DNA of 24,278 nucleotides from an uncultured Lewinella sp. GTDB taxonomy: Bacteria > Bacteroidota > Bacteroidia > Chitinophagales > Saprospiraceae. A program made the translations under genes and the position numbers. The stretch spans positions 1-24,278 of the forward strand of contig CALIGP010000114.1 in assembly GCA_938021455.1 (NCBI GenBank), written 5' to 3'. Position 1 is the stretch's first letter. Each line of letters starts with the position of its first letter. The notes under the pieces were generated by a model. It was given only the letters and a program-made list of their open reading frames with translations. It was not told the DNA's origin and did not search any database. Below are positions 15,069 to 23,038 of this stretch, one piece after another.

Positions 15069-17679
15069 AGTTAGTAGAGATACAAGTCAATTCCTTTGTG
15101 TTTTTTTCCTTGCTATTTTTAGTAGCACATTACTTTCTCAGTCCCAGTCTCTCGTTTTTAATCAAACATCGCTTGATGAAGTGATAAAGACCATCGAAGA
15201 GAAGTCAGGCTATGTTTTTAACTACGAACCAGCTCTTCTTAAAGGATATAATTTTTCAGGTAGGGTAGACACCAGGAAGTTGAAGGATGCGTTGACATCT
15301 GTACTGTATGATAGCCCTTGTTCTTTTGAAGTAGACCAGAATACAGTTCTGGTGTATCGAGCGGACCCTAAAACTTACCGTATCTGTGGCACCGTAAATG
15401 GATACGCTAAAGAGCCCTTGATCGCCGCGAATATTGCTGCGATTCAACTGAATGTCGGAGGCCAGTCTGATGAATTTGGCGGTTTTGATTTTGAGCTTAC
15501 GGCTGATAAAAACCAGCGGGTTGAAATAAGTTACCTCGGTTATCAACCGACTTCTTTTGTGGTTCAGGAATTGAGAGAGGATGACTGTCCTTCTTACGAG
15601 TTGAAAATTGATCAAGACATCTGGACTAAAGAAATAGTGATTAAGGATTATATTCTGGATGGTATTCTGGAAGGCAATGAATTTGGTGGTTTTGAATTAG
15701 CTTTTGATAAGCTATCGCAAAACCACTCTAACGTAGAGCACGATATCCTGAAAACGGCACAACTACTACCAGGAATTAATAGTATCGATGACAGTGCTAC
15801 CAACCTTCAAATTAGAGGCAGCAGCCCTGGTCAAAACCTAATCCTTTGGGAAGGTGCGCCCGTATATAATGCGGGCCATATTTTCGGGATGATCTCAGCC
15901 GTCAATCCGTTTTCAGTAAACGAAGTAAACATCTACAAAGGTGCTCATGACCCCAGATACGATAATCGTGTCGGCGGCATCATAGACATATCTCTAACGG
16001 ATTCAATAGACAATGTCTTCCACGGCAGCATTGGTACTACCCTGACGGAGGTGCATGCCAACTTAGCTATTCCAGTTATTGATGACCGCTTGTCATTAGT
16101 CTTGTCCGGCAGGCAGAGTATTGAGGGGATATACAACTCGCCCCCACTGCAGAGCTACCTGGATAAAGTATTTCAGTTCTCCTTAATTGCTGATCAGGCA
16201 GAGTTTCCTGAGCTAGAATCTCTGAATACGGAGCAAACACTTGACTACAAAGACTGGAACGCAAAACTACTATACCGGGCTTCAGATCGCTTAAGTGTAA
16301 GTTTAGGTACTTACAGCAATCAACAGGACTTTAAATATGCATTCTCCTTCGATGGAGATCCGTTCCTTTCGGAGGATAATATCAAAGTGAATACCGAAAT
16401 AATAAGCGCTAATATTGATCTAGAGCTAAATGATAAGTGGACTGGCTTACTTTCATTCTATAGCTCATCCTACAGGAATGAATATGACATTCAAGAATCT
16501 GAAATTGGCCTATTGACAAAGACTTCTAAACAACTCAATGTTGTTGAAGACAACAGCTTTACTTTCTCAAATGTATTCAGACCTTCCCTGGATTTAAATT
16601 TCACCGCTGGCTACGAATTCAGTAGCAAAAGCGTTTTTCTGGACCCCGGAGAGGATGTCAATTTTGACCCTGATTTTGTGGCCGAAAGTAATGAACGAGC
16701 TGGTTTTCATAATCTCTTCTTATCCGCCAACTATACGAATAAAAAAATAAGACTCGATGCAGGAGCGAGGATGACCTATTATCAAGAATATAGCAAATGG
16801 GCATATTCACCTCGATTCAACTTTCAGTATTCAATCAGTAAAAAGTGGAAGTTCAAAGTTGACGGTGGGATCTATCATCAATTTATCAGTCAGGTGAGAA
16901 ATTTTGGGGGTAGGCAGATAATTGTTGATAATCCCTTGTGGATTCTGAACACATCAGATACGCAGCTTTCTCAAAGAGCGAATAAGTTGGCCGCCGGGTT
17001 TGTGTTTCGAGATAAGGGTTGGTTAGTTGACGTAGATACTTATTATAATCATACTGTTGGGCTAAGTACGGTGACGCCATCATTTGGTTTACTGTCAGAG
17101 TATACCGGGTTTTCTAAAGGAAGTTCTACTGCAATTGGTGCTGACATCCTGGTGAAGAAAAAATGGTCTGCATTTAGTGCATGGGTAAACTATTCACTTG
17201 GATTTAATAAGAATAACTTTCCCGTAATTTCTGAAGCCCTCTTTTTTTCACCTAATGACATCAGGCATAATATTAGTATTATCAGTAGCTATAAGGTAAA
17301 GAATGTTCAGTTTTCACTGAATGCTAACTATCATTCAGGTTTGCCCTATTCACGTCCAAATCTTGTTTTAAATGAAGAGGATGAAAGCCCAGAGCCTCCT
17401 TTTTTATTTTTTTTAGAGTATGAACAATTCAATAATAATCGATTGAAGCCTTACCTGCGCTTTGACTTAAACGTGAACTACCGATTTGGCTTTAAGGGGC
17501 ACGATAATTTGAAGTCTGAAATTTCCTTGTCCTTCATAAATCTATTGAATACGAATAATATCGTGTCACGCGAATACGAATTAGGTTATAATGATGACAC
17601 TTTGATATACTCTGTAGCCTACATTCAGAAGGTCTTATTAGATCGAACCCCCCTTTTGTTGTTTCGTTTGTATTGGTAG
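15061..17679 (+). CDS. TonB-dependent receptor with N-terminal STN signalling domain
   Basis: The 872-residue protein starts at TTG 15061, overlapping the FecR gene by 8 bases. No ATG or GTG lies upstream of the signal peptide (residues ~10-28, FLCVFFLAIFSSTLLSQS), so TTG is the best start. Domains in order: STN (about 30-100, LVFNQTSLDEVIKTIEEKSGYVFNYEPALL), carboxypeptidase-D-regulatory-like beta domain (about 106-190, with YLGYQPTSF), plug (about 220-330, with TNLQIRGSSPGQNLILWEGAPVYNAGHIFG and GGIIDISL), and a 22-stranded barrel to the terminal aromatic LYW. It would import a ligand through the outer membrane with TonB energy and signal occupancy to FecR. No SusD gene follows, so a siderophore, cofactor or small ligand is as likely as a glycan. 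AT-rich compared with the left part of the window. Confidence 0.93.
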   Translation: MSRVSRDTSQFLCVFFLAIFSSTLLSQSQSLVFNQTSLDEVIKTIEEKSGYVFNYEPALLKGYNFSGRVDTRKLKDALTSVLYDSPCSFEVDQNTVLVYRADPKTYRICGTVNGYAKEPLIAANIAAIQLNVGGQSDEFGGFDFELTADKNQRVEISYLGYQPTSFVVQELREDDCPSYELKIDQDIWTKEIVIKDYILDGILEGNEFGGFELAFDKLSQNHSNVEHDILKTAQLLPGINSIDDSATNLQIRGSSPGQNLILWEGAPVYNAGHIFGMISAVNPFSVNEVNIYKGAHDPRYDNRVGGIIDISLTDSIDNVFHGSIGTTLTEVHANLAIPVIDDRLSLVLSGRQSIEGIYNSPPLQSYLDKVFQFSLIADQAEFPELESLNTEQTLDYKDWNAKLLYRASDRLSVSLGTYSNQQDFKYAFSFDGDPFLSEDNIKVNTEIISANIDLELNDKWTGLLSFYSSSYRNEYDIQESEIGLLTKTSKQLNVVEDNSFTFSNVFRPSLDLNFTAGYEFSSKSVFLDPGEDVNFDPDFVAESNERAGFHNLFLSANYTNKKIRLDAGARMTYYQEYSKWAYSPRFNFQYSISKKWKFKVDGGIYHQFISQVRNFGGRQIIVDNPLWILNTSDTQLSQRANKLAAGFVFRDKGWLVDVDTYYNHTVGLSTVTPSFGLLSEYTGFSKGSSTAIGADILVKKKWSAFSAWVNYSLGFNKNNFPVISEALFFSPNDIRHNISIISSYKVKNVQFSLNANYHSGLPYSRPNLVLNEEDESPEPPFLFFLEYEQFNNNRLKPYLRFDLNVNYRFGFKGHDNLKSEISLSFINLLNTNNIVSREYELGYNDDTLIYSVAYIQKVLLDRTPLLLFRLYW

Positions 17680-17741
17680 TGCGATCAATACCGTGTAAAT
17701 TTGTTTCCTCCTTACGGTTGCAATCTCTTCAATTCTCGAAA

Positions 17742-18176
17742 ATGGCTCAGCAAATTACTCTCCAGCAAGGGCTGGATCTCTTTCAGGAGAAGAACAAAAA
17801 GTACTTCTCTACCAGGCCCATGACTGACGAGGCAAATGCCTTCCTCTCATCCCATGATATTGCACACGTTGTGTTTGGCTGCGATACTACACTTTATGGT
17901 GAAGGGGTCGTGAAAGTATGGACGACCTTCGGAACTACCCTTGGCTTCTGGAAAGTGATTCGTGGTTACAATGAGGTTAATGCCTTTCAACTTTTCAAAG
18001 CCTATAGTTTCAGGCACATAGCGGGGAACATTCTCCGATTTCTGCTAATCATCCCAACGGTCATCATCCGGTCGAAGCAAATGAAGAAGCCCTGGACCTG
18101 GTTTGATTATCAGCTCTACCTGGACAGGCCAATTGCTGATATCAGAGAGGAGTTTAACATCCGGGTGGTTGAGTAA
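17742..18176 (+). CDS. COQ4-like protein (HDxxH-x11-E motif)
   Basis: From ATG 17742 the product has 144 residues. An in-frame GTG at 17673 would add 23 residues and overlap the receptor stop, so ATG is preferred. Residues 38-54 read HDIAH-x11-E (His38, Asp39, His42, Glu54), which is exactly the HDxxHx11E metal motif of the COQ4 family of ubiquinone biosynthesis. The following amphipathic and hydrophobic stretch (about 56-110) also fits COQ4, which is a peripheral membrane protein. Eukaryotic COQ4 is longer (~230-265 residues), so this is a compact version. Bacteroidota use menaquinone, so the substrate is unknown; a role with membrane lipids or quinones is inference. It lies 62 bp after the receptor gene and may be read from it, or from a weak box TACGGTTG at 17713-17720. 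Confidence 0.62.
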   Translation: MAQQITLQQGLDLFQEKNKKYFSTRPMTDEANAFLSSHDIAHVVFGCDTTLYGEGVVKVWTTFGTTLGFWKVIRGYNEVNAFQLFKAYSFRHIAGNILRFLLIIPTVIIRSKQMKKPWTWFDYQLYLDRPIADIREEFNIRVVE

Positions 18177-18236
18177 TGGTGGGGATGTCAGAGCAGTGTT
18201 GGCTCCGGGCTGCTACTTTAAAGGTATCTTACCAAA

Positions 18237-19328
18237 ATGGAATATAACTCTGCGGAGGAAAACCTGATGGTAAGTAAGCCTAAACCCCAAATTCCCGGAA
18301 TAAAATCTACTGGATTTAAACGGGGCTCGGACGTCGGTGATGCCATCAGTGAACTGCTCGCCGGGAAGTATATCCTTATCGAAGAGTTCTATAGTAATGG
18401 TCTTGATTTATTGAATGAGTTACAGTCCTATCTGCGCAAAAAGCACCCTGATCAGGGATTTACCGAGCAGCGGGCCTACCGGAAAGAATACCAACAGTTA
18501 TCTAATCTGATCTTACTCCAAATCAATGATCACCGGCTGGAGGTGAAAAAGAGTCCGCTGATTGGCTGGTTGAAAAAGCTGTATCCGGAGTCGCGAAGTT
18601 TTGTGCTGACTTTTCCCCAGGTACAGGGCCTCAATAGTGCCTGGCAATGGTATGTAAACGGGGTGGTTATCCCCGGTTTGCGCAACAAAATTCATCCCTA
18701 TTATGGAGTGTATTTCCCAACGCGTTTCGAGCATCTGCGGCTGTTTGAAAATTGGTTGAAGCGGTACGATGGCCCCAAAAAGACGGCCATTGATGTAGGC
18801 ATTGGAAGTGGGATACTCTCTCTCCAACTCATGAAATATGGCTTTCAAAAATCGTACGGAACCGATTTGAACCCTAATGCCATCATCGGGTTACGGGAAT
18901 CTATGCGGGGAACCAAACTGGCGCTCAAAATTGAGATCGTTCACAGTCACCTCTTCGGCAAGTGGGAAAAACCAACGGAGCTGATTGTGTTCAATCCGCC
19001 CTGGCTTCCCGCTTCTCACCGTCTTGATCGGTTGGATGAAGCGATCTACTACAATGACCAGCTCTTTCCGGAGTTCTTTGCCGAAGCAAAAAAACGTCTC
19101 CTTCCTGGCGGAAGGATCGTTATCCTCTTTTCTAACCTGGCACAGATTACCGGGGTTGCTGATAACCATCCCGTCAAACAAGAGCTGTCAGGCCATACAA
19201 GGTTCGCATTAGAGGACTGCTTTAAAAAATCAGTAAAAAAGGCGTCGGATAGATCTAGAAGAGATCAGCACTGGCGAGCGAAGGAAGAGGTTGAATTATG
19301 GGTGTTGAAGCACGGGGAGAAGGAGTAA
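18237..19328 (+). CDS. Class I SAM-dependent methyltransferase
   Basis: The 363-residue protein has a methyltransferase fold in its C-terminal half: motif I AIDVGIGSGILSLQLMKYG (about 184-202), acidic loop GTDLNPNAI (208-216), and IVFNPPWLP (250-258), an NPPY-like motif typical of enzymes that methylate amide or exocyclic nitrogens (HemK/PrmC, RlmG type). The C-terminus has LLPGGRIVILFSN. The first ~175 residues form a separate region I do not recognise, possibly for substrate recognition. The ATG at 18237 is used; an alternative ATG at 18267 has GGAGG upstream, but this phylum seldom relies on such sites. It follows the COQ4-like gene by 60 bp in the same direction. Substrate unknown: ribosomal protein, rRNA, or a small molecule. 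Confidence 0.82.
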   Translation: MEYNSAEENLMVSKPKPQIPGIKSTGFKRGSDVGDAISELLAGKYILIEEFYSNGLDLLNELQSYLRKKHPDQGFTEQRAYRKEYQQLSNLILLQINDHRLEVKKSPLIGWLKKLYPESRSFVLTFPQVQGLNSAWQWYVNGVVIPGLRNKIHPYYGVYFPTRFEHLRLFENWLKRYDGPKKTAIDVGIGSGILSLQLMKYGFQKSYGTDLNPNAIIGLRESMRGTKLALKIEIVHSHLFGKWEKPTELIVFNPPWLPASHRLDRLDEAIYYNDQLFPEFFAEAKKRLLPGGRIVILFSNLAQITGVADNHPVKQELSGHTRFALEDCFKKSVKKASDRSRRDQHWRAKEEVELWVLKHGEKE

Positions 19329-19489
19329 TAGGGTAGGGTTTAAGGCATCACAACGCTTGACGAAGATGTCAGGCGCGTACTGGAGGCCACTGACCGTAAG
19401 GACTAGAGGTGGTAGTCGAGGGGCAGTATCTGTACATTCGGTTATTCACACTTATCCCTCCCAATCGTGTCCATTGAGTCAAAAGAACT

Positions 19490-19497
19490 TACTTTTG
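19490..19497 (+). promoter_or_regulatory. Putative -7 box upstream of the first Crp/Fnr gene
   Basis: TACTTTTG is a perfect TAnnTTTG match and is followed by CCC, as at other candidate promoters here. A TTG lies 13 nt upstream, shorter than usual. The start codon is 128 bp downstream, so a long leader or a second promoter is implied. Confidence 0.4.
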
Positions 19498-19625
19498 CCC
19501 TGCGCGTTTGTTTGACCGATGGATAGATAAAGCGTAAGTACGCTACAATCTATGGCTTGAATCTTTGATAGCATTCATGTATACTTTGAATTGGTTTTAT
19601 CAGATCGCCCCTGAAATTAGCTGTC

Positions 19626-20198
19626 ATGAATGCCTCGGAGATATTTAAAGGTGCTGGTTTAAGCGAACAAGAACTTGACCATATTAGGGCTAACTTCAAG
19701 GAGGTTGCTTACCCAAAAGGAGGTGTCATCCTGGACATGGGAGATACGGTCAAGTATCAGTATTACGTGCAAAGTGGTTGTTTGCGTGCCTTCTTCATCG
19801 ATAAAAAGGGGAGGGAACACACCCTTCAATTTGCGGTAAAGGACTGGTGGATCAGCGATTACACGGCCTACTTTACGGGAGGTACAGCCATCATGAGTAT
19901 CGAATGTATTCAGGACGCTGTGTTGTATCGAACCTCTCGCACATCAATGGAGTCCCTCTTTCAAGAGATTCCACGCCTGGAGACTTTTTTTCGGAGAAAG
20001 CTGGAGAGAGCCTTCGCTTCTTTTCAAAAGAGAATCTTATCCAACCTGGCGAATTCCGCACAGGAACGTTATCTCGCTTTTCTGAAAGACTATCCACAGG
20101 TTGAAAAATACGTGAAAAACTACCACATCGCCTCCTACCTTGGAGTAACGACAGAGACGCTGAGTCGGGTTAGGAATGAAATCGCGAAAAGCTTTTGA
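19626..20198 (+). CDS. Crp/Fnr family transcriptional regulator, copy 1
   Basis: The 190-residue protein has an N-terminal cyclic-nucleotide-binding-type beta-roll (about 5-115). Its centre is KYQYYVQSGCLRAFFIDKKGREHTLQFAVKDWWISDYTA (about 43-81). A long connecting helix, FFRRKLERAFASFQKRILSNLANSAQERYLAFL (about 121-153), leads to a C-terminal helix-turn-helix, YHIASYLGVTTETLSRVRNEI (about 166-186). Length and the DWWISDYTA block fit the Bacteroidota Crp/Fnr subgroup. It lacks the cAMP-pocket residues of E. coli CRP and the Cys cluster of FNR, so the signal is unknown. It is followed 77 bp later by a paralogue with about 66% identity, then by a YqhD-like and an Hsp31-like gene. Regulation of these carbonyl-detoxification genes is likely but inferred. 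Confidence 0.9.
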   Translation: MNASEIFKGAGLSEQELDHIRANFKEVAYPKGGVILDMGDTVKYQYYVQSGCLRAFFIDKKGREHTLQFAVKDWWISDYTAYFTGGTAIMSIECIQDAVLYRTSRTSMESLFQEIPRLETFFRRKLERAFASFQKRILSNLANSAQERYLAFLKDYPQVEKYVKNYHIASYLGVTTETLSRVRNEIAKSF

Positions 20199-20224
20199 AG
20201 GAGTAGTTTTGCCCGTTAAATTTG
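20194..20224 (+). promoter_or_regulatory. Putative promoter of the second Crp/Fnr gene
   Basis: TTTG (20194-20197), 19 nt, then TAAATTTG (20217-20224) is a full match to the Bacteroidetes consensus. The -33 box lies in the last codons of the first regulator gene. A second -7-like box, TAGTTTTG followed by CCC, lies at 20204-20211. The leader would be about 45 nt. Confidence 0.5.
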
Positions 20225-20275
20225 ATGTTTTCCTACTTCTGACACTACGTACATATTCGAGGAATTTTTATAGTT

Positions 20276-20845
20276 ATGATTGCCAGGAAAATATTTAAGG
20301 GTTTAGATCTAAGTAAAGAGGAGTTTGACCTAATCAGCTCAAATTTTGAGCAGGTTTCCTACCGGAAGGGGGACATTATCCTAAAAATTGGAGAAGAGGT
20401 GCCTTATCAATACTATGTCGAAGACGGCTGCCTACGGACATTTTTTGAAGACAAAAAAGGCAAAGAGCATACCCTTCAATTCGCGGTAAAGGACTGGTGG
20501 ATTAGCGACTACACAGCCTTCATTAACTCTAGGGTAGCCATCATGAATATTGAGTGCATCCAAGACGTTATTCTTCATCGTATGACCTACGAACAACTGG
20601 AATCAATCTATCGGGAGGTTCCCAAGGTAGAGTCGTTCTTCCGGAGGAAATTGGAGAGGGCCTTCGCGAGTTTCCAGAACCGAATTCTTTCCAACTTGGC
20701 GGACTCCGCGCAAGAAAGATACCTTTCTTTCCTGAAAACTTACCCTGAAGTTGACCGCAATGTCAAAAATTATCACATCGCTTCTTACCTGGGTATTACG
20801 ACGGAAACCCTTAGTCGGATAAGAAAAAGATTGGCGGGTGAGTAG
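20276..20845 (+). CDS. Crp/Fnr family transcriptional regulator, copy 2
   Basis: The 189-residue product aligns end to end without gaps with the preceding regulator; I count about 124 identical of 189 positions. The 16-residue stretch HTLQFAVKDWWISDYT, the linker FFRRKLERAFASFQ and the recognition helix TTETLSR are identical. Differences cluster at about 82-120 (FINSRVAIMNIECIQDVILHRMTYEQLESIYREVPK), near the end of the sensor domain. The pair therefore probably binds similar DNA sites but responds to different inputs (inference). It has its own promoter-like sequence and lies 147 bp upstream of the YqhD-like gene. The alternative to functional divergence is a recent redundant duplication. 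Confidence 0.9.
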   Translation: MIARKIFKGLDLSKEEFDLISSNFEQVSYRKGDIILKIGEEVPYQYYVEDGCLRTFFEDKKGKEHTLQFAVKDWWISDYTAFINSRVAIMNIECIQDVILHRMTYEQLESIYREVPKVESFFRRKLERAFASFQNRILSNLADSAQERYLSFLKTYPEVDRNVKNYHIASYLGITTETLSRIRKRLAGE

Positions 20846-20930
20846 GGCCGTGAGCCTGGCACCAGCGGCCAAAACTTGCTGATACTTCATCATTTTATCA
20901 TAGGTCAATTTTTACTTCAGGGTTCCGCCA

Positions 20931-20938
20931 TAATTTTG
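20931..20938 (+). promoter_or_regulatory. Putative -7 box of the YqhD-like gene
   Basis: TAATTTTG is a perfect TAnnTTTG match followed by CGGG. A T-run (20909-20913) lies at the -33 spacing, but is not TTTG. The leader to ATG 20993 would be about 45-50 nt, so this gene can be transcribed separately from the Crp genes. Confidence 0.45.
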
Positions 20939-20992
20939 CGGGTATAACAGAACAAGAGGGACCCTCCCTTACGTATACTTAGAAAAATAACA

Positions 20993-22153
20993 ATGAAAAA
21001 TTTTCAATTTAAGAACCCAACCAAAGTAATTTTTGGTAAAGATCAGATCAGTAAATTAGCCGAAGAGATACCTCAAAACGCAAAAGTATTAATGCTTTAT
21101 GGCGGCGGGAGTATCAAGAAGAACGGTATTTATGATCAAGTAGTAACTGCTCTGGACGGGGTAGACTTTGAAGAGTTTGGTGGCATTGCCGCTAACCCGG
21201 AGTATGAGGTCCTGCTGGAAGCGCTGGCCGTAGTTAAGGCTAAGAATATCGACTTCTTGCTAGCCGTAGGTGGTGGTTCCGTGATTGACGGAGCTAAGTT
21301 TATCTCCTCCGCAGCTTTATATAAAGGTGACGAACCCTGGGATATTCTCAGTAAGCGTATCCGCACAACCAAGGGTATGCCGCTAGGTACGGTACTGACA
21401 CTGCCCGCAACGGGCACGGAAATGAATTCCGGTGCGGTCATCACCAGAGCCGAGACCCAGGAGAAACTCTCGATGGGGGGAGAGGGATTGTTCCCCGTTT
21501 TTTCTATTCTTGATCCTTCCGTGGTGGCTTCCGTTCCGCAACGGCAGATCGCCAATGGCCTCGCGGATGCCTTTACGCACGTGCTGGAGCAGTACATGAC
21601 CTATCCGGTCGGCGCCCTGCTACAGGATCGTTTTTCGGAAAGCATTTTGCAGACACTGATTGAAGTCGCACCGGTAATTCTCGATAATCCGGCAGACTAC
21701 AAAGCCGCCGCCAGCTTCATGTGGAGCTGTACGATGGCGCTCAACGGGCTGATCCAGAAAGGCGTGCCGACGGATTGGGCGATTCACATGATGGGCCACG
21801 AACTGACCGCACTCTATGGCATCGATCACGCCAGAACGCTGGCCATCCTAACGGCCTCTCACTATACGCATAACCTGGAGGCAAAGAAGGAGAAACTAGC
21901 CCAGTACGCGACCCGAGTATGGGGCGTTACCGAAGGAAACACCGAAGAGAAAGCCAAGGCCGGAATCGAGAAAACGACGGCGTTTTTCCATTCATTGGGC
22001 ATCAAAACGAAGCTCTCGGACTACACCTCAGAGAGCGAAGGAACGGCCACTAAAATTGCTGATCGCCTGGCGGCCAGAGGCATGACTAAGCTAGGAGAAC
22101 AAGGCATAGTTACGCCAGCCGATGTGGAGCAGATTGTAGCGATGTCCTACTAA
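20993..22153 (+). CDS. yqhD: YqhD-like iron-containing aldehyde reductase / alcohol dehydrogenase
   Basis: The 386-residue protein matches YqhD of E. coli (387 residues), an NADPH-dependent aldehyde reductase of the iron-containing alcohol dehydrogenase family. Nucleotide-binding motifs are GGGS at 37-40 and AVGGGSVIDGAK at 91-102. The metal ligands fall at the same spacing as in YqhD: Asp192, His196, His265 and His279, in NGLADAFTHVLEQYMTYP and WAIHMMGHELTALYGIDHARTLAIL. PATGTEMN (138-145) is also conserved. It reduces short-chain and lipid-peroxidation aldehydes, including methylglyoxal-type compounds, to alcohols in the cytoplasm. It stands between two Crp/Fnr-type regulators and an Hsp31-like gene, which supports a carbonyl-stress role. 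Substrate and cofactor preference cannot be read from sequence alone. Confidence 0.92.
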   Translation: MKNFQFKNPTKVIFGKDQISKLAEEIPQNAKVLMLYGGGSIKKNGIYDQVVTALDGVDFEEFGGIAANPEYEVLLEALAVVKAKNIDFLLAVGGGSVIDGAKFISSAALYKGDEPWDILSKRIRTTKGMPLGTVLTLPATGTEMNSGAVITRAETQEKLSMGGEGLFPVFSILDPSVVASVPQRQIANGLADAFTHVLEQYMTYPVGALLQDRFSESILQTLIEVAPVILDNPADYKAAASFMWSCTMALNGLIQKGVPTDWAIHMMGHELTALYGIDHARTLAILTASHYTHNLEAKKEKLAQYATRVWGVTEGNTEEKAKAGIEKTTAFFHSLGIKTKLSDYTSESEGTATKIADRLAARGMTKLGEQGIVTPADVEQIVAMSY

Positions 22154-22261
22154 TTAGATACGACAAATTGCTGTTTTAGTAGACTAAGCACCGATGCTTA
22201 TTCTCACCACCCTTTTGCCCGGAGCCATCTGCTTTGGGACGAAATCTTAATGAGCAAATCA

Positions 22262-22319
22262 AAATAATCGGTGGCTACGTCCGGCGAAGCCACCCCTTTT
22301 ACAACAACCAAAATTATTT
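22262..22319 (+). promoter_or_regulatory. Nested hairpins in the leader of the Hsp31-like gene
   Basis: GGTGGCT (22270-22276) pairs perfectly with AGCCACC (22288-22294), followed by CCTTTT. An outer pair AAATAAT (22262-22268) and ATTATTT (22313-22319) encloses it and ends 4 nt before the ATG at 22324. The inner hairpin could be a weak terminator for the YqhD transcript or an attenuator; the outer pairing could limit ribosome access. Confidence 0.35.
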
Positions 22320-22323
22320 AAAA

Positions 22324-23004
22324 ATGAAGAAGATCTTATTCGTACTCACCAGCCACGATCAACTAGGAGATACCGGAGAAAAGACCGGTTTCTGGGTGGA
22401 AGAATTTGCTGCCCCTTATTATCTGCTAAAGGATAAAGGCGTTGATGTCACGTTGGCGTCCCCCAAGGGTGGCCAGCCACCCATTGATCCCAAAAGCGAA
22501 AGTCCGGATTCACAGACGCCGGCAACCGTACGCTTTTACGCAGATAAGGAGACGCAGGAAGTGCTGGCCAATACGCTGAAGTTATCTTCGGTTTCGGCCG
22601 CAGATTATGACGCCGTATTTTACCCTGGTGGCCACGGCCCCCTGTGGGACCTGGCGGAGGATAAAAACTCGGTAGCTCTTATCGAAGCCTTCTACAGTAG
22701 TGGCAAGCCAGTGAGCGCCGTTTGCCACGCGCCAGCCGTTTTTCGGCACACGAAAGGAGCGGATGGTCAACCCCTGGTGGAGGGTAAAAAAGTGACTGGA
22801 TTCACCAATTCTGAAGAAGATGCTGTACAGTTAACCGACGTCGTCCCCTTCCTCGTGGAGGATATGCTCAAGCAGAATGGTGGCCTTTACTCTAAGGGAG
22901 ATGACTGGGCATCTTATGCCGTTGAGGATGGCCTGCTCATCACTGGTCAAAACCCTGCTTCCTCCGAAAAGGTGGCAAAGATGCTACTGGAGCAGCTGGG
23001 CTAA
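22324..23004 (+). CDS. DJ-1/PfpI family protein, Hsp31-like (probable glyoxalase III/chaperone)
   Basis: From ATG 22324 the product has 226 residues. A longer in-frame reading from 22234 would include the leader hairpins and is less likely. It has the Hsp31-type DJ-1 fold: MKKILFVLTSHDQLGDTGEKTGFWVEEFAAPYYLL with an acidic Glu at 26/27, DAVFYPGGHGPLWDL (96-110), and the nucleophile elbow SAVCHAPA with Cys134 and His135. The later KVTGFTNSEEDAV and GQNPASSEKVA blocks are also family-typical. Related enzymes convert methylglyoxal to lactate without glutathione and can act as holdases. It lies 170 bp after the YqhD-like gene, so the two may handle the same reactive carbonyls. A terminator follows. 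A role as a simple protease-like protein is unlikely. Confidence 0.88.
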   Translation: MKKILFVLTSHDQLGDTGEKTGFWVEEFAAPYYLLKDKGVDVTLASPKGGQPPIDPKSESPDSQTPATVRFYADKETQEVLANTLKLSSVSAADYDAVFYPGGHGPLWDLAEDKNSVALIEAFYSSGKPVSAVCHAPAVFRHTKGADGQPLVEGKKVTGFTNSEEDAVQLTDVVPFLVEDMLKQNGGLYSKGDDWASYAVEDGLLITGQNPASSEKVAKMLLEQLG

Positions 23005-23038
23005 ATCTGTTGGTAACATACCAATGCATTTGCTTTCA

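Noticed and set aside
13625..17679. SusC/SusD polysaccharide utilisation locus
   Set aside because: There is no SusD gene, and the receptor is shorter than typical SusC proteins; the esterase next door is transcribed away from it.
21136..21597. 153-codon minus-strand frame
   Set aside because: It is antisense to the YqhD-like gene, whose metal ligands and motifs are all in place.
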